The notes under the pieces: model-generated
What the model was told of the DNA's origin: nothing
Seen by the model: only the letters and a program-made list of their open reading frames with translations
The model's database searches: none
Translations under genes and position numbers: made by a program
Part shown: positions 1-11,801 of the stretch, in pieces
Layout: each line of letters opens with the position of its first letter
Numbering within the stretch: position 1 is the first letter of the stretch
Assembly: GCA_023630585.1 (NCBI GenBank)
Contig: CM042562.1
Location: forward strand, 5,534,684-5,598,683
DNA length: 64,000 nt
Direction of reading: 5' to 3'
From: Cranoglanis bouderius
Lineage: Eukaryota; Chordata; Actinopteri; Siluriformes; Cranoglanididae

Positions 1-1173
1 ACAAGAAACAATAATAACTGAATTTACACAAATGAACTAGTTCAAAAGTTTACATACCCTTGATTCTTAATACTGTGTGCTGTTACCTGGATGATCAGCG
101 ACTGTTTTTATGTTTTGTGGTAGTTGTTCATGACTCCCTTGTTTGTCCTGAGCAGTTAAACTGCTCACTGTTCTTCAGAAAAATCCTCCAGGTCCTGCAC
201 ATTATTTGCTTTTCCAGCATTTTCTACATATTTGACCCCTTTCCAACAATGGCTATATGATGTTGAGATCTGTCTTTTCACACTTAGGACAATTGAGGGA
301 CTGTTCTGAAGAACAGTGGGCAGTTTAAGTGCTCAGGACAAACAAGGAAGTCATGAACAACTATCAAAAAACATAAAAACATTCATCCAGGTAACAACAC
401 ATAGTATTAAAAATCAAGGGTATGTAAACTTTTGAACGGGTTCATTTGTGTAAATTCAGTTATTATTGTGTCTTGTGGAATGTACAGTACTGTGCAAAAG
501 TTTTAGGCACCCTATTTTTTTTAGTACAAACTTTGTTATAGATTTTTTATTTTATGACTTCTACATTATCAAGTCAATACAAAAACATTTTAGATTCCCA
601 AACATTAGTTCTCTAGCACAAATTGAAATGTTACTGAAAAATGTTTGTATGTCATTAAAGAACGCAGCATATTACGTAAGAGACACTTTTCAGACAAAAA
701 GAAGGCTGCTGGGTTTTGCTGCAAAAAGTAAAGAGCAAGTGCAACAGTTAACGTCTCCAGAAGAACTGCGGCTGGTTCTGCAAGATGCTCAATAAAACTT
801 ACCAGCTCATTTCCTTATAAAACTGTACAAATCGTACCGGAGACTACTATTTTTATTTTTTTGTCAGACCAAATATTGACTTTGTTTCATTTACTACTGT
901 TTACTGCTCTTTACGGTATTTTTTTTTTAAATGTAGAAACATTTAATTTCATTATTTTGAAGGCATCTTTGCTCTACAGCATTTCTTTGCATGTGCCTAA
1001 AACTTTTGCACAGTACTGTATGTGTACATCTGTTATGTGAAATAGCTTCTTCAGGGCAGTACTAAATAAAAAAAACAAAATGCAATTTTTATGATCCCTC
1101 TTATTATTATTATTTTTAATTATTAACATGTTGTAGATTCTGCAAGGGGTATGTACATTTATGAGCACAACTG
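1..1173. mobile_element. Non-autonomous Tc1-type element, cut by the window edge, carrying a nested MITE
   Basis: The right end at about 1130-1173 reads (reverse) CAGTTGTGCTCATAAATG, the Tc1-type terminus common in fish, and is followed by TA at 1174-1175. Inside, 1 to about 205 and about 275-475 are imperfect inverted arms (GAATTTACACAAATGAAC and TTTACATACCCTTGATT occur in both). The left end lies outside the window. The MITE at 485-1018 is inserted within it. No transposase frame remains. Confidence 0.75.
485..1018. mobile_element. 534-bp Tc1-like MITE nested in the element above
   Basis: The terminal inverted repeat CAGTACTGTGCAAAAGTTTT begins at 485 and its complement ends at 1018, both bordered by TA (483-484, 1019-1020). 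No transposase-like frame was seen inside. Confidence 0.85.
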
Positions 1174-1292
1174 TATTGGTATTATTTAAAGTCTTTTGCT
1201 GGACAGGTAAACTGCAGTGAATGCAGCAGCTAGACAGCAGAGATGAAGCCTATAGGAACAGAGTGCAGATGGCGATAGAGACAGGGAGAGGT

Positions 1293-1309
1293 GGGGGGGG
1301 GGGGGGGGG
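1293..1309. repeat. G17 homopolymer run
   Basis: There are seventeen consecutive G residues on the plus strand, flanked by purine-rich sequence. Confidence 0.95.
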
Positions 1310-1983
1310 AATCAATAAGGCACACTAGGGTCTCTTCGTCTTACCTACTTATCTCAGACTCAATCGGTCCTTTCTAAACTTTGAGAATCTTAAAATAGAT
1401 TGCTTAGGATAGCGTGGGAGCCAGGTACAGAGTTGCAGAGCTGTCACTTCAGTCATCACAAATCCTGCTATACTTTGTACTAAAATAATCATTTTATAAT
1501 TCTTTATGCTATGGCTTGTTAGTTGTGTTTTATTATTTTTTAATAGATCAATTTCAATTATATGGCCACCCAAAATGAGTGGATTTCAGGCTGAAACCCA
1601 AAATTCTAGGAATTTGGTAGGTTTATACTGAAACATTCTAACCAAATCAGAGCAATTTGCCTTCTTTAAATATAATTTAATTTAATCCTCCACCCCCTTA
1701 TAAGCAAAACTGTGGCTGGATCCTGGTTTAAGGCTAATCATTCAAATCATTCATTAGTGAGTAGTGCTCGAACTAAAATTGAAAGTTAATTTTTAAGTTT
1801 CAAAAGTTAAATTGAAAGTAACCATAAAATCAATTTATCCAACATTTTAATGGAGATAAAAAGAAAAAGAAAAAAAAGTATGTTGCTTTAATTAAATGCA
1901 TTTTTTTTTTTAACTTTACAGCTTACACTGTGAACCATTTGATCAGACTATTGGCTCAGTTGTTAGAAAGTAAAAGACCTTAC

Positions 1984-2091
1984 CTGTGTGTCTGTGGCTG
2001 CAGCTGTGTGGAAGCTGCCGGAGTTTGGTCGCCTCTCTGCATTGCGCCGGCACATCATGTGTGGGATTTTCTCCCAGCAGTGTGGCAGCAT
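1984..2091 (-). CDS. Possible first coding exon of the next minus-strand gene (slc35f3 candidate)
   Basis: On the minus strand an ATG at 2091 opens a 36-codon frame (start MLPHCWEKIPHMMCRRNAER) that ends exactly at a strong donor, CACAG|GTAAGG. The stretch 1985-2130 is richer in GC than its surroundings, as first exons often are. In human the gene next downstream of KCNK1 on the same strand is SLC35F3, which makes it the positional candidate here. I do not recognise the peptide itself, and the partner exons would lie beyond the left edge. A chance frame is possible. Confidence 0.3.
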
Positions 2092-2199
2092 CACTGCCCA
2101 GAGCCAGGTTTTGAAAGATGGCTGGTGGTGCAGGTGGGTGTGTGTTTGGGATGAGGGAGGGGGGAGCTGTAGGAGACTGATTGAGATGAACTGCCTCAC

Positions 2200-3155
2200 C
2201 TCCTGGAAGCCTCAGTGAGGAGACCTGTGCTTAGTCAGGCAAAAAGCTCTGACAGTGCTCACTAATAAGCAGCTGGACACCTTCAGATGAACGTTGCGAC
2301 AGGGAGAAATATGCACCATTAATTCTGAGGCTACAGCAGAAACACGATCATGATTCTTATGTTGGTCCAACTTTAATTTAAAAAAATATATATTTACTGA
2401 GGTTTAATTAATTTTCTTATGTTTAAACAAGCAGTTTAATTCATCATTATACACAATGTATATAATAAACAAATAAGAAAAGACTGGTCTCAGTACTGAC
2501 ATTAGTGTAGATCACTGAGTGCCCACAGCCTAAGCACAAGTGCCACGCTTCAACACAATGGTAACCACAAAATTCAAAACCATTACAGAAACTCCTTCAA
2601 ATGTCCAAAATAACTGAACATTAAACACTAACATGTCTTTCTCTCTACTGAAAAACACATAAAATAACAATTCCTAAATTTACTCTCCTAATGCAGTCCC
2701 TTGAAAAGCATGATAGGAACTATAGATCCACTGCCCAGTTAGTCAACAAAAATAATTCATGTAGTTTCAACACAAATGAATTAAGTATAAACTTCAGATT
2801 TAAATATATTAGGTGGATTGAACACAATAAAATTAAGTTGTGAGAAAATGCTCAAAAATCGCTCATTCTAATTAATTAAACTGAACAAGAGGCAAAAAAT
2901 AATTTTTTGAGTGTACAAGCATAAGCAAAATCACACACAAACACAAACACACACATTTTTGCAAGCTCATTCACACCTACTGGAAATTTAAAGCAGATAA
3001 ATCACCTACCTGCATGGTACCCATAAGAAACTCCATATAGACAGTAACCAGAGCTCAGGATCAAACACTAGCCCCAGAAATCATGATGGAGTAATGCAAT
3101 CTGCTTCATCATACTGCCTCAACATAATATATACTGTTAAGAAATACTAGTATTA
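2200..3155. other. Gene-free stretch
   Basis: AT-rich sequence with no recognisable gene or repeat, apart from a short CACAAACACAAACACACAC tract near 2935. If slc35f3 starts at 2091 this would be its upstream region. Confidence 0.6.
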
Positions 3156-3159
3156 TAAA

Positions 3160-3545
3160 ACGTACAGCATTTCTCCTTCAAAGTACTCTCCTTGTGATTC
3201 GATACACTTGTCCCAGCGTTTCTCCCATTCCTGGAAATATTACCTGTAGTCATCTTTTGTCATGTCTAGAGCCTCCTACGTTTTTTTTTTTTTTTGGATT
3301 TTTTCCACGGTGGTGAATCCTTTCCCCTTCAGTCTCATTTTTAATTTGGGGAACAAAAAGAAGTCACAAGGAGCGAGATCCAGTAAATACAGTGGACGTG
3401 AAGTGATAACCACATGTTTCTGGTTAAAAACTCTTTGGTTGACTACGCAGTGTGTGCAGGTGCAGTTCTGGGTGCACCACTTCTCCGGACATTTTTTCCC
3501 TGATGCGTTCCCGTAGACGCCCAAGCACTTCAAAGTAAAATCACT
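3160..3545 (-). pseudogene. Mariner transposase C-terminal fragment, degenerate
   Basis: The minus strand reads SRPLYLLDLAPCDFFLFPKL, the mariner signature (normally PPYSPDLAPCDFFLFPKLK), then MRLKGKGFTTVEKIQ, a stop, and YFQEWEKRWDKCIESQGEYF typical of the C-terminus. Only the last part of the catalytic domain survives, with at least one frameshift and a stop. Neither terminal repeat was located. Confidence 0.8.
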
Positions 3546-3549
3546 TAGG

Positions 3550-5640
3550 TGCACTTAGGTGCGCACGCCACATTCAAATTCTGGGAATCTTTGGTTCCCC
3601 CTTTCATACATAAAGGTGACTTGACCTGTTTTGTTTATCATTTTCATAAGCCTGATAAAGACAAAGAAACAGTTGAACCAATTGAAATTGCTGTTATTAA
3701 AACATTAAATCATTCTGTATGCCAGAGACCAGCTGTTGTACAGAGATTACTTGGATAATCACATTTTTGGATTGTCAAGGAAACATCAATGAAAGTCATA
3801 TGAAATGCTTCACAATAGCATTACAGTGATATAGAAGTCTTTCCAACCTCCTTCTGTAAAGACAATGTAAAATGAAGAATGCAGAAATGCTCTTAGAGAA
3901 TGCTCTAAAATGAAGAGTGCAGAAAATTCTTTTGATACTCATCAGTTCAAACTCAATGATAATAGAAGGGTTTTTTTGTGGAAGCTGTTAACACTGATGC
4001 ACTTTCAGCATGACTATTAAAGTAGCACATCATCCACTTCCTGCAACAGTGTACACATTCACACCTCAGCAGGCATATTGATACACTGTTAACACACAGA
4101 ACAGCTGCTGCTGGTGACAAGGCCTCAGTGATCCAGCAGTTCACCCAAACATGGGTATATGGCCTTGCAATGAACTCACCGTCTACAGGGCTGCGTTTGT
4201 ACAAATCTGATGTGTAGCTGATGAGTACAGTGTTTACATGACTAACAAATATCTAGAGATGTAAGTTTACAGTTGAGTGGAACTCTATAATAAAGATGGG
4301 TAAATCTACTACACATGTATTTCAGTTTTAAATTTCAGCACATTTTATTCACAAGGTTGAGCATTTACAAACACTAATTCCACCATACAAAATGATCATA
4401 CGAATTTACTAGCAGTGATTCTTCAATACCCTGTCTTAAAGCATACACCTTCAGGAACTGTAACATATAAGCTATCAGTATTGTGACAAACATTATACAG
4501 AGAAATTGCAAAAAAGATTTATGTTTTATCCCAATCATGGGAATTATAGCATCAAGCTACAGTTTTCACCACAATTTCACACAGAGTCTGTAAACCTGAT
4601 ACAGTCCTTCATCGTACTCCTAATGCAAAACAGTGCCCTCATGTGAACAACTACAGTACATACCACCGCTAATACAGTACAACTAATCAACTAATACAGC
4701 ATGAGAATAAAATCAGTTTCAGTTAACACAAATTGTACTAGACCCACATAACTGACTTGCCTTTTCTGCTTTTACAGATGTGCTTATATTTTACAGATGT
4801 GCCTACAATGCATGATGTCAGTAAGAACCTGTCTGTATATACTCATGTTATTAATTAACTACCTTAATGACATAGCAGTACAGTAGCAGTCTAATGTTTG
4901 GACACACCTAATATTATCTATAGGCTTATGCTTGAAAAATAATTCATCTTAAATTTCTTAAATTATAATTCATCTTAAATCAATGATTTGGCTATGGATG
5001 AATTCACTTACCAAAAGAAAAAAGAAAAAAACATTTTAATGCCCCCCTTAAACTCCCCAAAAAAGAGGGGTTTCATTTACAACATTTAGAAAAAGCAGCC
5101 AAGAAGTCCTCAGCATGTGGGAATGTTAAGACTGAGGGAATGTGGAGTGTGTAAAGCTGTGTAGCAAGGCTACAAAGAATCTAATACATTGTAGTTTAAT
5201 TTGTTTAACACTTAATGGTCACTGTATAATTTCGTACATTATTTCATAATTTTGGTGACTTATTATTAAATGTGAAAAATAATACAAATTAAGAAAACCT
5301 CTCCAAGTATGTGTGCCCAAAGGTTTGACAAGGGCTTTATAGGCATAATTACAGCTCAATTAAAGTTGTGGCACTGGTAACATGTATACACACACAGAGG
5401 GAAAAAGTGCTTAATTAGGTACGTCTATCAGTACACATTCATAGAATAATTGATGACACTGATTTCTTATTAATGACAATCAATTACCTAGGTACAGTAC
5501 GTATCCCAATTTCTATCCCTTTTAAATCCTTTAACTTAGTATTCTATACCCTACATGTCCCTATAGATATTTAGTAACTAAAAGTTAAGGACAGATTAAA
5601 GTCTACTAACAATGTAAATCCTGTAAGATTTTACAGGATT
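3550..5640. other. Gene-free stretch downstream of kcnk1
   Basis: No convincing exon was seen; the short frames here lack splice sites or family resemblance. Part may belong to the kcnk1 3' UTR if its message is long. Confidence 0.55.
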
Positions 5641-5663
5641 TATTTCCTGTCCAATAATTTATT
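5639..5663 (-). promoter_or_regulatory. Candidate kcnk1 polyadenylation signals
   Basis: Two AATAAA hexamers on the minus strand (5639-5644 and 5658-5663) lie about 150-180 bp past the stop codon. They are the nearest canonical signals, but a longer 3' UTR is possible because A/T-rich hexamers occur further on. Confidence 0.35.
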
Positions 5664-5814
5664 ATTACACAATGAAAGGTGACAATACAATGACAACTAC
5701 AATCATATGTCCATTTTATAAAAGTTGGAATATAGTCCAACCATTATTTCAAGTACCACTAACCTAATTCAGAAACATCTGATCACTGACTATCTAAATT
5801 TGACTATAAGGACC

Positions 5815-6068
5815 TTACCTAACGACAGGAGTATCACTGGCTGATATTGGGGATATGTCAGGGGAAAGATCTGTCCTATAGTCTCTAACTGGGCCTCCTT
5901 GATCAGACATAGATGTGAAAGACAGATGATCATGTTCCATGATTGTAAGCTGGTCTTCTGATTTCTCTTTCTTCAGATAGAATATCTTCCTTAGTTTCTT
6001 CAACTGCTGAAGCTCACACAATGTCTCCAGAACCACCAGCATGGCGATTAGACCCAGTAACAGATAGA
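5815..6068 (-). CDS. kcnk1: kcnk1 coding exon 3 (C-terminal tail and stop)
   Basis: This exon encodes TM4 (YLLLGLIAMLVVLETLCEL), the K274-containing basic segment and a cytoplasmic tail ending SDTPVVR, then TAA at 5815-5817. The acceptor is CTCTTCAG|TCTATC. Intron 2 before it is only 103 bp. The tail after the EHDHLSF segment has diverged from human, as is usual for this family. Confidence 0.92.
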
Positions 6069-9000
6069 CTGAAGAGAAAAGACAGACATATACAGTAAAA
6101 TATATGAATACAAAACTCATTTATTTGTGAGGCTCATTTAGTTTACATTTAATTTAATTTTTCATACTCACTAGTAATTCCCACTTTATAGAGATGCCTG
6201 AACTTCTGGTTGTAGCCCTCTCCTGGCACATAGTCGCCCAGGCCAATGGTGCTGAGTGAGATGAAGCAGAAGTAGAAGGACTCCAGGAAGTTCCAGTCCT
6301 CCTCCATCACAGAGAAGATTACAGCAGGGATGAGGAAGAAGCAGGAGACCATGATGACGGCTAACACAAAAGCATGCACACCTGTCACCAGAGACTTGGA
6401 CAGACCCCAGCGGCACTGTATGAAGGCCACAGGCCGTCGAGTGCTTAACACCATGACCCTCTGCACCACTGCGGTCAGGAACAGGAGGGTGAAGGGGATC
6501 CCAACCACAGAGTAGAAGATGCAAAAGGCCTTTCCCTCATCTGACAGGGGCACAGTGTGGCCATACCCTAAAAACACAAATAAGCACAGATTCAGTCAGA
6601 TACACACTTTTATGCATAGAAATACAACATATACATTATAGATATGGAAATTATAGCTCATTAGTCTTTCCAGGAAAAACTAAATTCTAAATAGGAAATA
6701 AAGAGAGCATCCTAAGGCCTGGTTTATACATGTGATTACGTGTGTGGTTACAGCAGCAACATTTTCATATTCGCCTTCATACCTTATGTATATCTGGAAC
6801 ATTAAAGATGATATCTACTAAATGGAAGATCAAAGCTGAAACATCTCTGTCTGACAGTATTCATTGTCAACCTGTAAAATGTTTGGTGATTTCATTCCAG
6901 CTACTCTAGGACATATGTTTCACTGTTCAGCAGTAGGGACATGTTAAATGCATGGACAAACAATGTTTCTCTTTAAAACCGTCTGCCATTATCATCATTA
7001 TGGTCAATAGCTGTGTCTCAAATTGAAAACTATGACCTTACATAGGTGATCTCACTATGACTTCACTCAGCCTGACTGAGATAATCATAATCTCCACCTA
7101 CTGTGCATCTGGAAAGTATTCACATCCACATTTGTTATGTTACTGCCTTATTCCAAAATGGATTAAATTCATTATTTTCCTCAAAATTCTACAAACAATA
7201 CCCCATAATGACAACGTGAAAGAGGTTTATTTGAAATCTTTGCAAATTTATTAAAAATAAAAAATGAAAAAAATCACGTACATAAGTATTCACAGCCTTT
7301 TCTCAATACTTTGTTGAAGCACCTTTGGCACCAATTACAACCTCAAGTCTTTTTGAGTATGATGCCACAAGCTTGGCACACCTATCAGGTTGGACGGAGA
7401 GCGTCAAAGCACAGCCATTTTCAGATCTCTCCAAAGAAGTTCAATCGGGTTCAAGTCTGTTATCTTGGCTGTGTGCTTAGGGTCGTTGTCCTGTTGGAAG
7501 ATGAAGTGCTCTGGAGCAGGTTTTCATCAAGGATGTCTCTGTACATTGCTGCATTCATCTTTCCCTCGATCCTGACTAGTCTCCCAGCTCCTGCCACTGA
7601 AAAACATCCCCACAGCATGATGCTGCCACCATCATGCTTCATTGTAGGGATGGTATTGGCCAGGTGATGAGTGGTGCCTGGTTTCCTCCAGACATGACGC
7701 TTGCTATTCAGGCCAAAGAGTTCAATTTTTGTTGAGAATTTTGTTTCTCATGGTCTGAGAGTCCTTCAGGTGCCTTTTGGCAAACTCCAGGCTGGCTGTC
7801 ATGTGCCTTTTACTGAGGAGTGGCTTCCGTCTGGCCGCTCCACCATACAGGCCTGATTGGTGGAATGCTGCAGAGATGGTTGTTCTTCTTGAAGGTTCTC
7901 CTCTCTTCACAGAGAAATGCTTGAGATCTGTCAGAGTGACCATCGGGTTCTTGGTCACCTCCCTGACTAAGGCTCTTTTCCCCCGATCACTCAGTTTGGC
8001 CGTGCGGCCCGCTCTAGGAAGAGTTCTGGTGGTTCCAAACTTCTTCCATTTAGGGATGATGGAGGCCACTGTGCTCACTGGGACCTTCAATGCTGCAGAA
8101 ATTTTTCTGTACCCTTTGGTTTGTGCTCTGACATACACTGTTAACTGTGGGACCTTATATAGACAGGTGTGTGCCTTTCCAAATCATGTCCAATCAACTG
8201 AATTTACCACACATGGACTCCTTGAGAAATATCTCAAGGATGATCAGTGGAAACAGGATGCACCTGAGCTCAATTTTGAGTGTCATGGCAAATGCTGTGA
8301 ATACTTGTGTACATGTGATTTTTTCATTTTTTATTTTTAATAAATTTGCAAAGATTTCAAACAAACTTCTTTCATGCTGTCATTATGGGGTATTGTTTGT
8401 AGAATTTTGAGGAAACTAATGAATTTAATCCATTTTGGAATAAGGCTGTAACATAACAAAATGTGGAAAAAGTGAAACACTGAATACTTTCCGGATGCAC
8501 TGTAGTACTGTACAAAAGTACTGTAGGCAAGCTTTTTGTATTTTTATCTAATCAACATATATTACTCTTTATTTACATATAGGCACATTGAAAAGACAGA
8601 ACTACAGTTTCTGAAAATGTTTTTCATGTTTATATAATAAAATCTCGACATAATAAACAGAAAAATATGACCAAGTTATCTGATCTTGCCAAGCTTCAGC
8701 AAACTCTGTGATCCTAAATACATCATGAACAGACCACATAAAGGCACTGTGGAAGTGCTCCTCTAGCACTCTACTCAACTTCAGTTCATGTTAGATGGCA
8801 AACTAAAGTGTTGGAGTAGGTAATATGAATGTTAGGTATAAGTAAAAAGATGTATGTGCATTTCAGAGATGGCATGCATTAGGCAGTTTTTGTTCGCTTT
8901 TAATATGCAATACCTACTCATCTTTGACTCTTCTTTTTTTTCCCCTTCTTTTCTTTCTCTGAAAAGCTGAAACATGTTCCCTACCTGGTCAACAGGATAA

Positions 9001-11801
9001 TATCTGTGATTTACAACCAGAAGTAAATAGTATTGATCAGCTTCTTCTTCGTCTTTCATTGTGCAGTGACTTTCATTTGCTTTTTCATTCTCAGCCACCT
9101 AGAGGACTTCTTCACTTTACTTGCAAGTATGAAGTCACAAATACACAGATATAGATGTAAAAACCAGGCCTTATTTTTTTTTTTTCCACATGCACAATCA
9201 ATGTGCAGAATGAAGTCAAGATATGCACGGCAGCCATTTTAAATATCTATAGTTAAAAGCAAGTATAAATTCATCACTATCTGGTATGTGAATCCTCAAA
9301 GGCTCTTTCTGTTTCTCCTCCACTGAGAACACTTAAATGGTGCTTCCATAAAGTCACCAGCATCATGCATGACCTCTCCCATTCTGCTTGTCATCTGGCA
9401 GAAGACACCACAGTATCTAGGCCATCTTTGCTAGACACTGCAACAGCTCCTCCCTCAGGCAGCCTCAACACCCTGCTGCATTTCCACACACACCTGATCT
9501 TAAGTGAACAAACCAGATCAGATGACTCACTCAGCTTACACAAATAATTATTTGCACTTCCAATCACAGTATTATCTGCTGTTGTTTACTTGTATATTCA
9601 TTAGAGATGTAACTAGACATCGTGACATGATGCACAAAAATGTGACAATGTGCAACGTGCAATGTGCGATTCACATCGTGAAAAATAAGCATTCTATTAA
9701 TTATGCATGTAATGCATGTTTTAACATCAGAGGTCCAATCTGCACAACCCACAGAGTTAAAATGTATAAAAAGCATGCTGGTCACATGATTGCATGTATT
9801 CATGAAGAGCCTGCAAGATCTTTCCTCATTTGTAACTTTGGATAAAAGCATCTGCAAAATGAATAAATGTAAATGTAAATCTGCACTTGTGAAGTCTGAT
9901 AGCTCCAGACTGCGACGACTAACACACATTATACATTACACAGTTACACAGCCACGTTATAACAGTTAAAAAGAGCCCTTTGTTAGCTTTCAAACAACAC
10001 CAAAGGACGCGAAAATCGAGCATTTTAGCCGACTTTGGAGCTCTGTCTTTGCTAGGTCAGACACTTAATTTATTCAATATATATTATTTATTTTTAAGAT
10101 TATGATAAACCTGTAGTACATTTTGTTTAATATTAAACTTTATGTTCATAGCTATCTTTGATTTATTTAGTTTTATGCATACAAAATGCACACTGATTTG
10201 CAATGTATATAATTCAGAATTTTTTATTTTTTATTATTATTTTTTATTTATTTAATTTTTTTAAAGAGTCTTTTCAGTCATAATTTTTCCCCATTCAAAT
10301 TTTGTTCAAAATATTCTGAGAATCAAATCAAACTGAAATTGTGAAGATGGTATCATGACTCAAATCGAATCGAATCTTGACCGGACTGTATCATTACACC
10401 CATAATATTTATATCATAATGCTGCTACACTTCTATGCTGTTATTTTACAGTTTACTTTCTAATGTTTGCATGGATATGCTCAGCATTTATACATTAAAT
10501 ATACCTTGTTCATCCTCATTGTTCTCCTGTTGTTCTCTGTAGTTAGTGTGTATGTCGCATCTGCTTTGTGCCATGTCTGGCAGAATTATTTACATTTGAC
10601 ATGCATTTGCACTTAATGTACTGTTAAGTATACTGTATGGTAATATGTTGAACCATGGTTCTGTTGGAAAAACATTTTCCATAACTTCAATAACATCAGA
10701 TGAAGTTTCACATTTTTCATTTTAGGCATGTGTTAACCTATTCATGTCCTTCTGTCCATGGGGAGTCTACTTAGTCTAGGCTTTAGGACAAAGCTTATGT
10801 TGTGTTATACATTAAAACTATGTAGCAACTATGTTTCTGCCAGGACAGTGTATTTCTGCACACCTTGCACCTTGATCTTGCTAATACTATGCCGGATTAA
10901 GTTACTTAAGTCCAGGAAACACAACACCAAGTTTTCCTTCACGCAACCTTCAGCACACCTGCAGTGATACTGCACCGTCCACTAAAAGTCCTTCTGTGCT
11001 AATACTGGAGTGTCCACATGCCCTAGCAGTGTACCAGTCACCTTGCACTGATCAGAGATGCTTGAATCACTGATCATTTGTACTGCCATTATATTTGACT
11101 GCACTATGTGAGAGTTGCCAACATTAATGAAATGTGTAATTCAAAAAAGGTGTCAAAAACCATTACTCATACCAATGGACAGACTGCTAAAAAAAATCAT
11201 AAATGAATGAATGTAAGCCTAAGTTTAACCATAACTATTCCATTTGAATGTAATAAAGAGAAGGCCAGTGAAGGAGAATGGTGCGGCTGGTTGAGGCCTA
11301 CTGAATAACACACTTCAAGACGTTAGATTCAAAGGCAGTTTGTCTCGCGACGGTCGTCTAAGCAAACAGGAAGTGCTGTCCTGTTTAATAGGACATGCTA
11401 TAGTCTATGCGCGAGTCTATTTTTTGTAGATGATGGCCTGACTCACCTGTCGTGGAGAGCACTGTGCTTGCGAAAAATAGCGCCGAGGTGAAATCCCAAT
11501 TCCAGTTGGTCGAGTTGTTTTTTAACACGGACACGCCGTAATTACTCGCCTCCAGCGCTCTGGCCAAAAATGCCTCCAGTTTCTCCTCGGATAAGCATTC
11601 ATTCTCCCGCAGAAACTGCTGTTTCGCGGCGCTAAGCTCTTGTCGAAGCAAGTCTTCATACGGCAATTCCACCAGAGAGAAAACAACAGCCCCAAAAACT
11701 AGATATAACACATAGATAAGCAGCAAGAGCAGAAAATACCACGTCGATTTGTTTCCTTCAATCAGACGCGAGCACCAGTTCCCACAAAGACACTCGAGCA
11801 T
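5815..11801 (-). CDS. kcnk1: Two-pore-domain potassium channel subfamily K member 1 (TWIK-1), 3 coding exons
   Basis: The coding exons are complement(11447..11801, 6172..6567, 5815..6068), with phases 1 and 1, giving 334 residues (human TWIK-1 has 336). The family makes dimeric background K+ channels with four membrane segments and two pore loops per subunit, acting at the plasma membrane and in recycling endosomes. Visible landmarks are TM1 near residues 21-42, the extracellular cap with the dimer cysteine C69 (ENECLSEE), sequons at N95/N96, pore 1 TTGYG with T118 at the exon 1 end, pore 2 TIGLGDY, and a C-terminal tail with K274, the SUMO-site position in the human protein. The start is the ATG at 11801, which aligns with the human start from memory. 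All junctions are GT-AG. Which teleost duplicate (a or b) this is cannot be told. Intron 1 (6568-11446) carries a Tc1 element. Confidence 0.95.
6172..6567 (-). CDS. kcnk1: kcnk1 coding exon 2
   Basis: This exon encodes residues 119-250, starting GYGHTVPLSDEGKAFC. It holds the rest of the pore 1 filter, TM2, TM3 and pore 2 (TIGLGDYVPGEGYNQKF). The acceptor is TTTTTAG|GG and the donor CTA|GTGAGT. The split codon makes residue 251 isoleucine, where human has cysteine. Confidence 0.94.
7101..8502 (-). mobile_element. Tc1-like element in kcnk1 intron 1, 1.4 kb, inactive
   Basis: Near-identical ends (CTGTGCATCTGGAAAGTATT on the left, CAGTGCATCCGGAAAGTATT reversed on the right) are bordered by TA. 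The transposase lies on the minus strand as fragments: a helix-turn-helix region (GYRKISAALKVPVSTVASII, KWKKFGTTRTLPRAGRT) at 8138-7722 and the HDGGSIMLWGCFSVAGAG block near 7640-7580. The regions with the catalytic DD34E residues are frameshifted or lost. It is an old insertion in the same orientation as kcnk1. Confidence 0.88.
8503..8580. mobile_element. Solo MITE end abutting the Tc1 element
   Basis: AGTACTGTACAAAAGTACTG then TAGGCA resembles the terminal repeat of the 485-1018 MITE and starts right at the TA that borders the Tc1 element. The other end was not found. Confidence 0.45.
9595..10405. mobile_element. Possible decayed hAT-like non-autonomous element
   Basis: The left part (GATGTAACTAGACATCG) and right part (reverse GGGTGTAATGATACAGTC) resemble diverged hAT-type ends seen in fish, with AATCGAATCGAATC near the right end. 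I could not find a target duplication. Treat it as tentative. Confidence 0.3.
9815..9882. repeat. V-SINE-like 3' tail
   Basis: TTTGGATAAAAGCATCTGCA then AAATGAATAAATGTAAATG resembles the conserved 3' tail of fish V-SINEs (usually GATAAAAGCGTCTGCTAAATG). The tRNA-related head was not recognised. Confidence 0.45.
11447..11801 (-). CDS. kcnk1: kcnk1 coding exon 1
   Basis: This exon encodes residues 1-118 plus the first base of G119. It contains TM1, the cap helices with C69, the NNST glycosylation sequons and most of pore loop 1, ending in LSTT. The donor reads ACAG|GTGAGT. The ATG is a true ATG, and a GC-rich stretch lies just upstream. Confidence 0.95.

Noticed and set aside
6186..6524. Second minus-strand frame over kcnk1 exon 2
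   Set aside because: It is an out-of-frame shadow of the channel exon, whose own frame matches TWIK-1 closely.
7777..8340. 187-codon plus-strand frame in kcnk1 intron 1
   Set aside because: It is the antisense of the Tc1 transposase on the minus strand, which carries the recognisable motifs.
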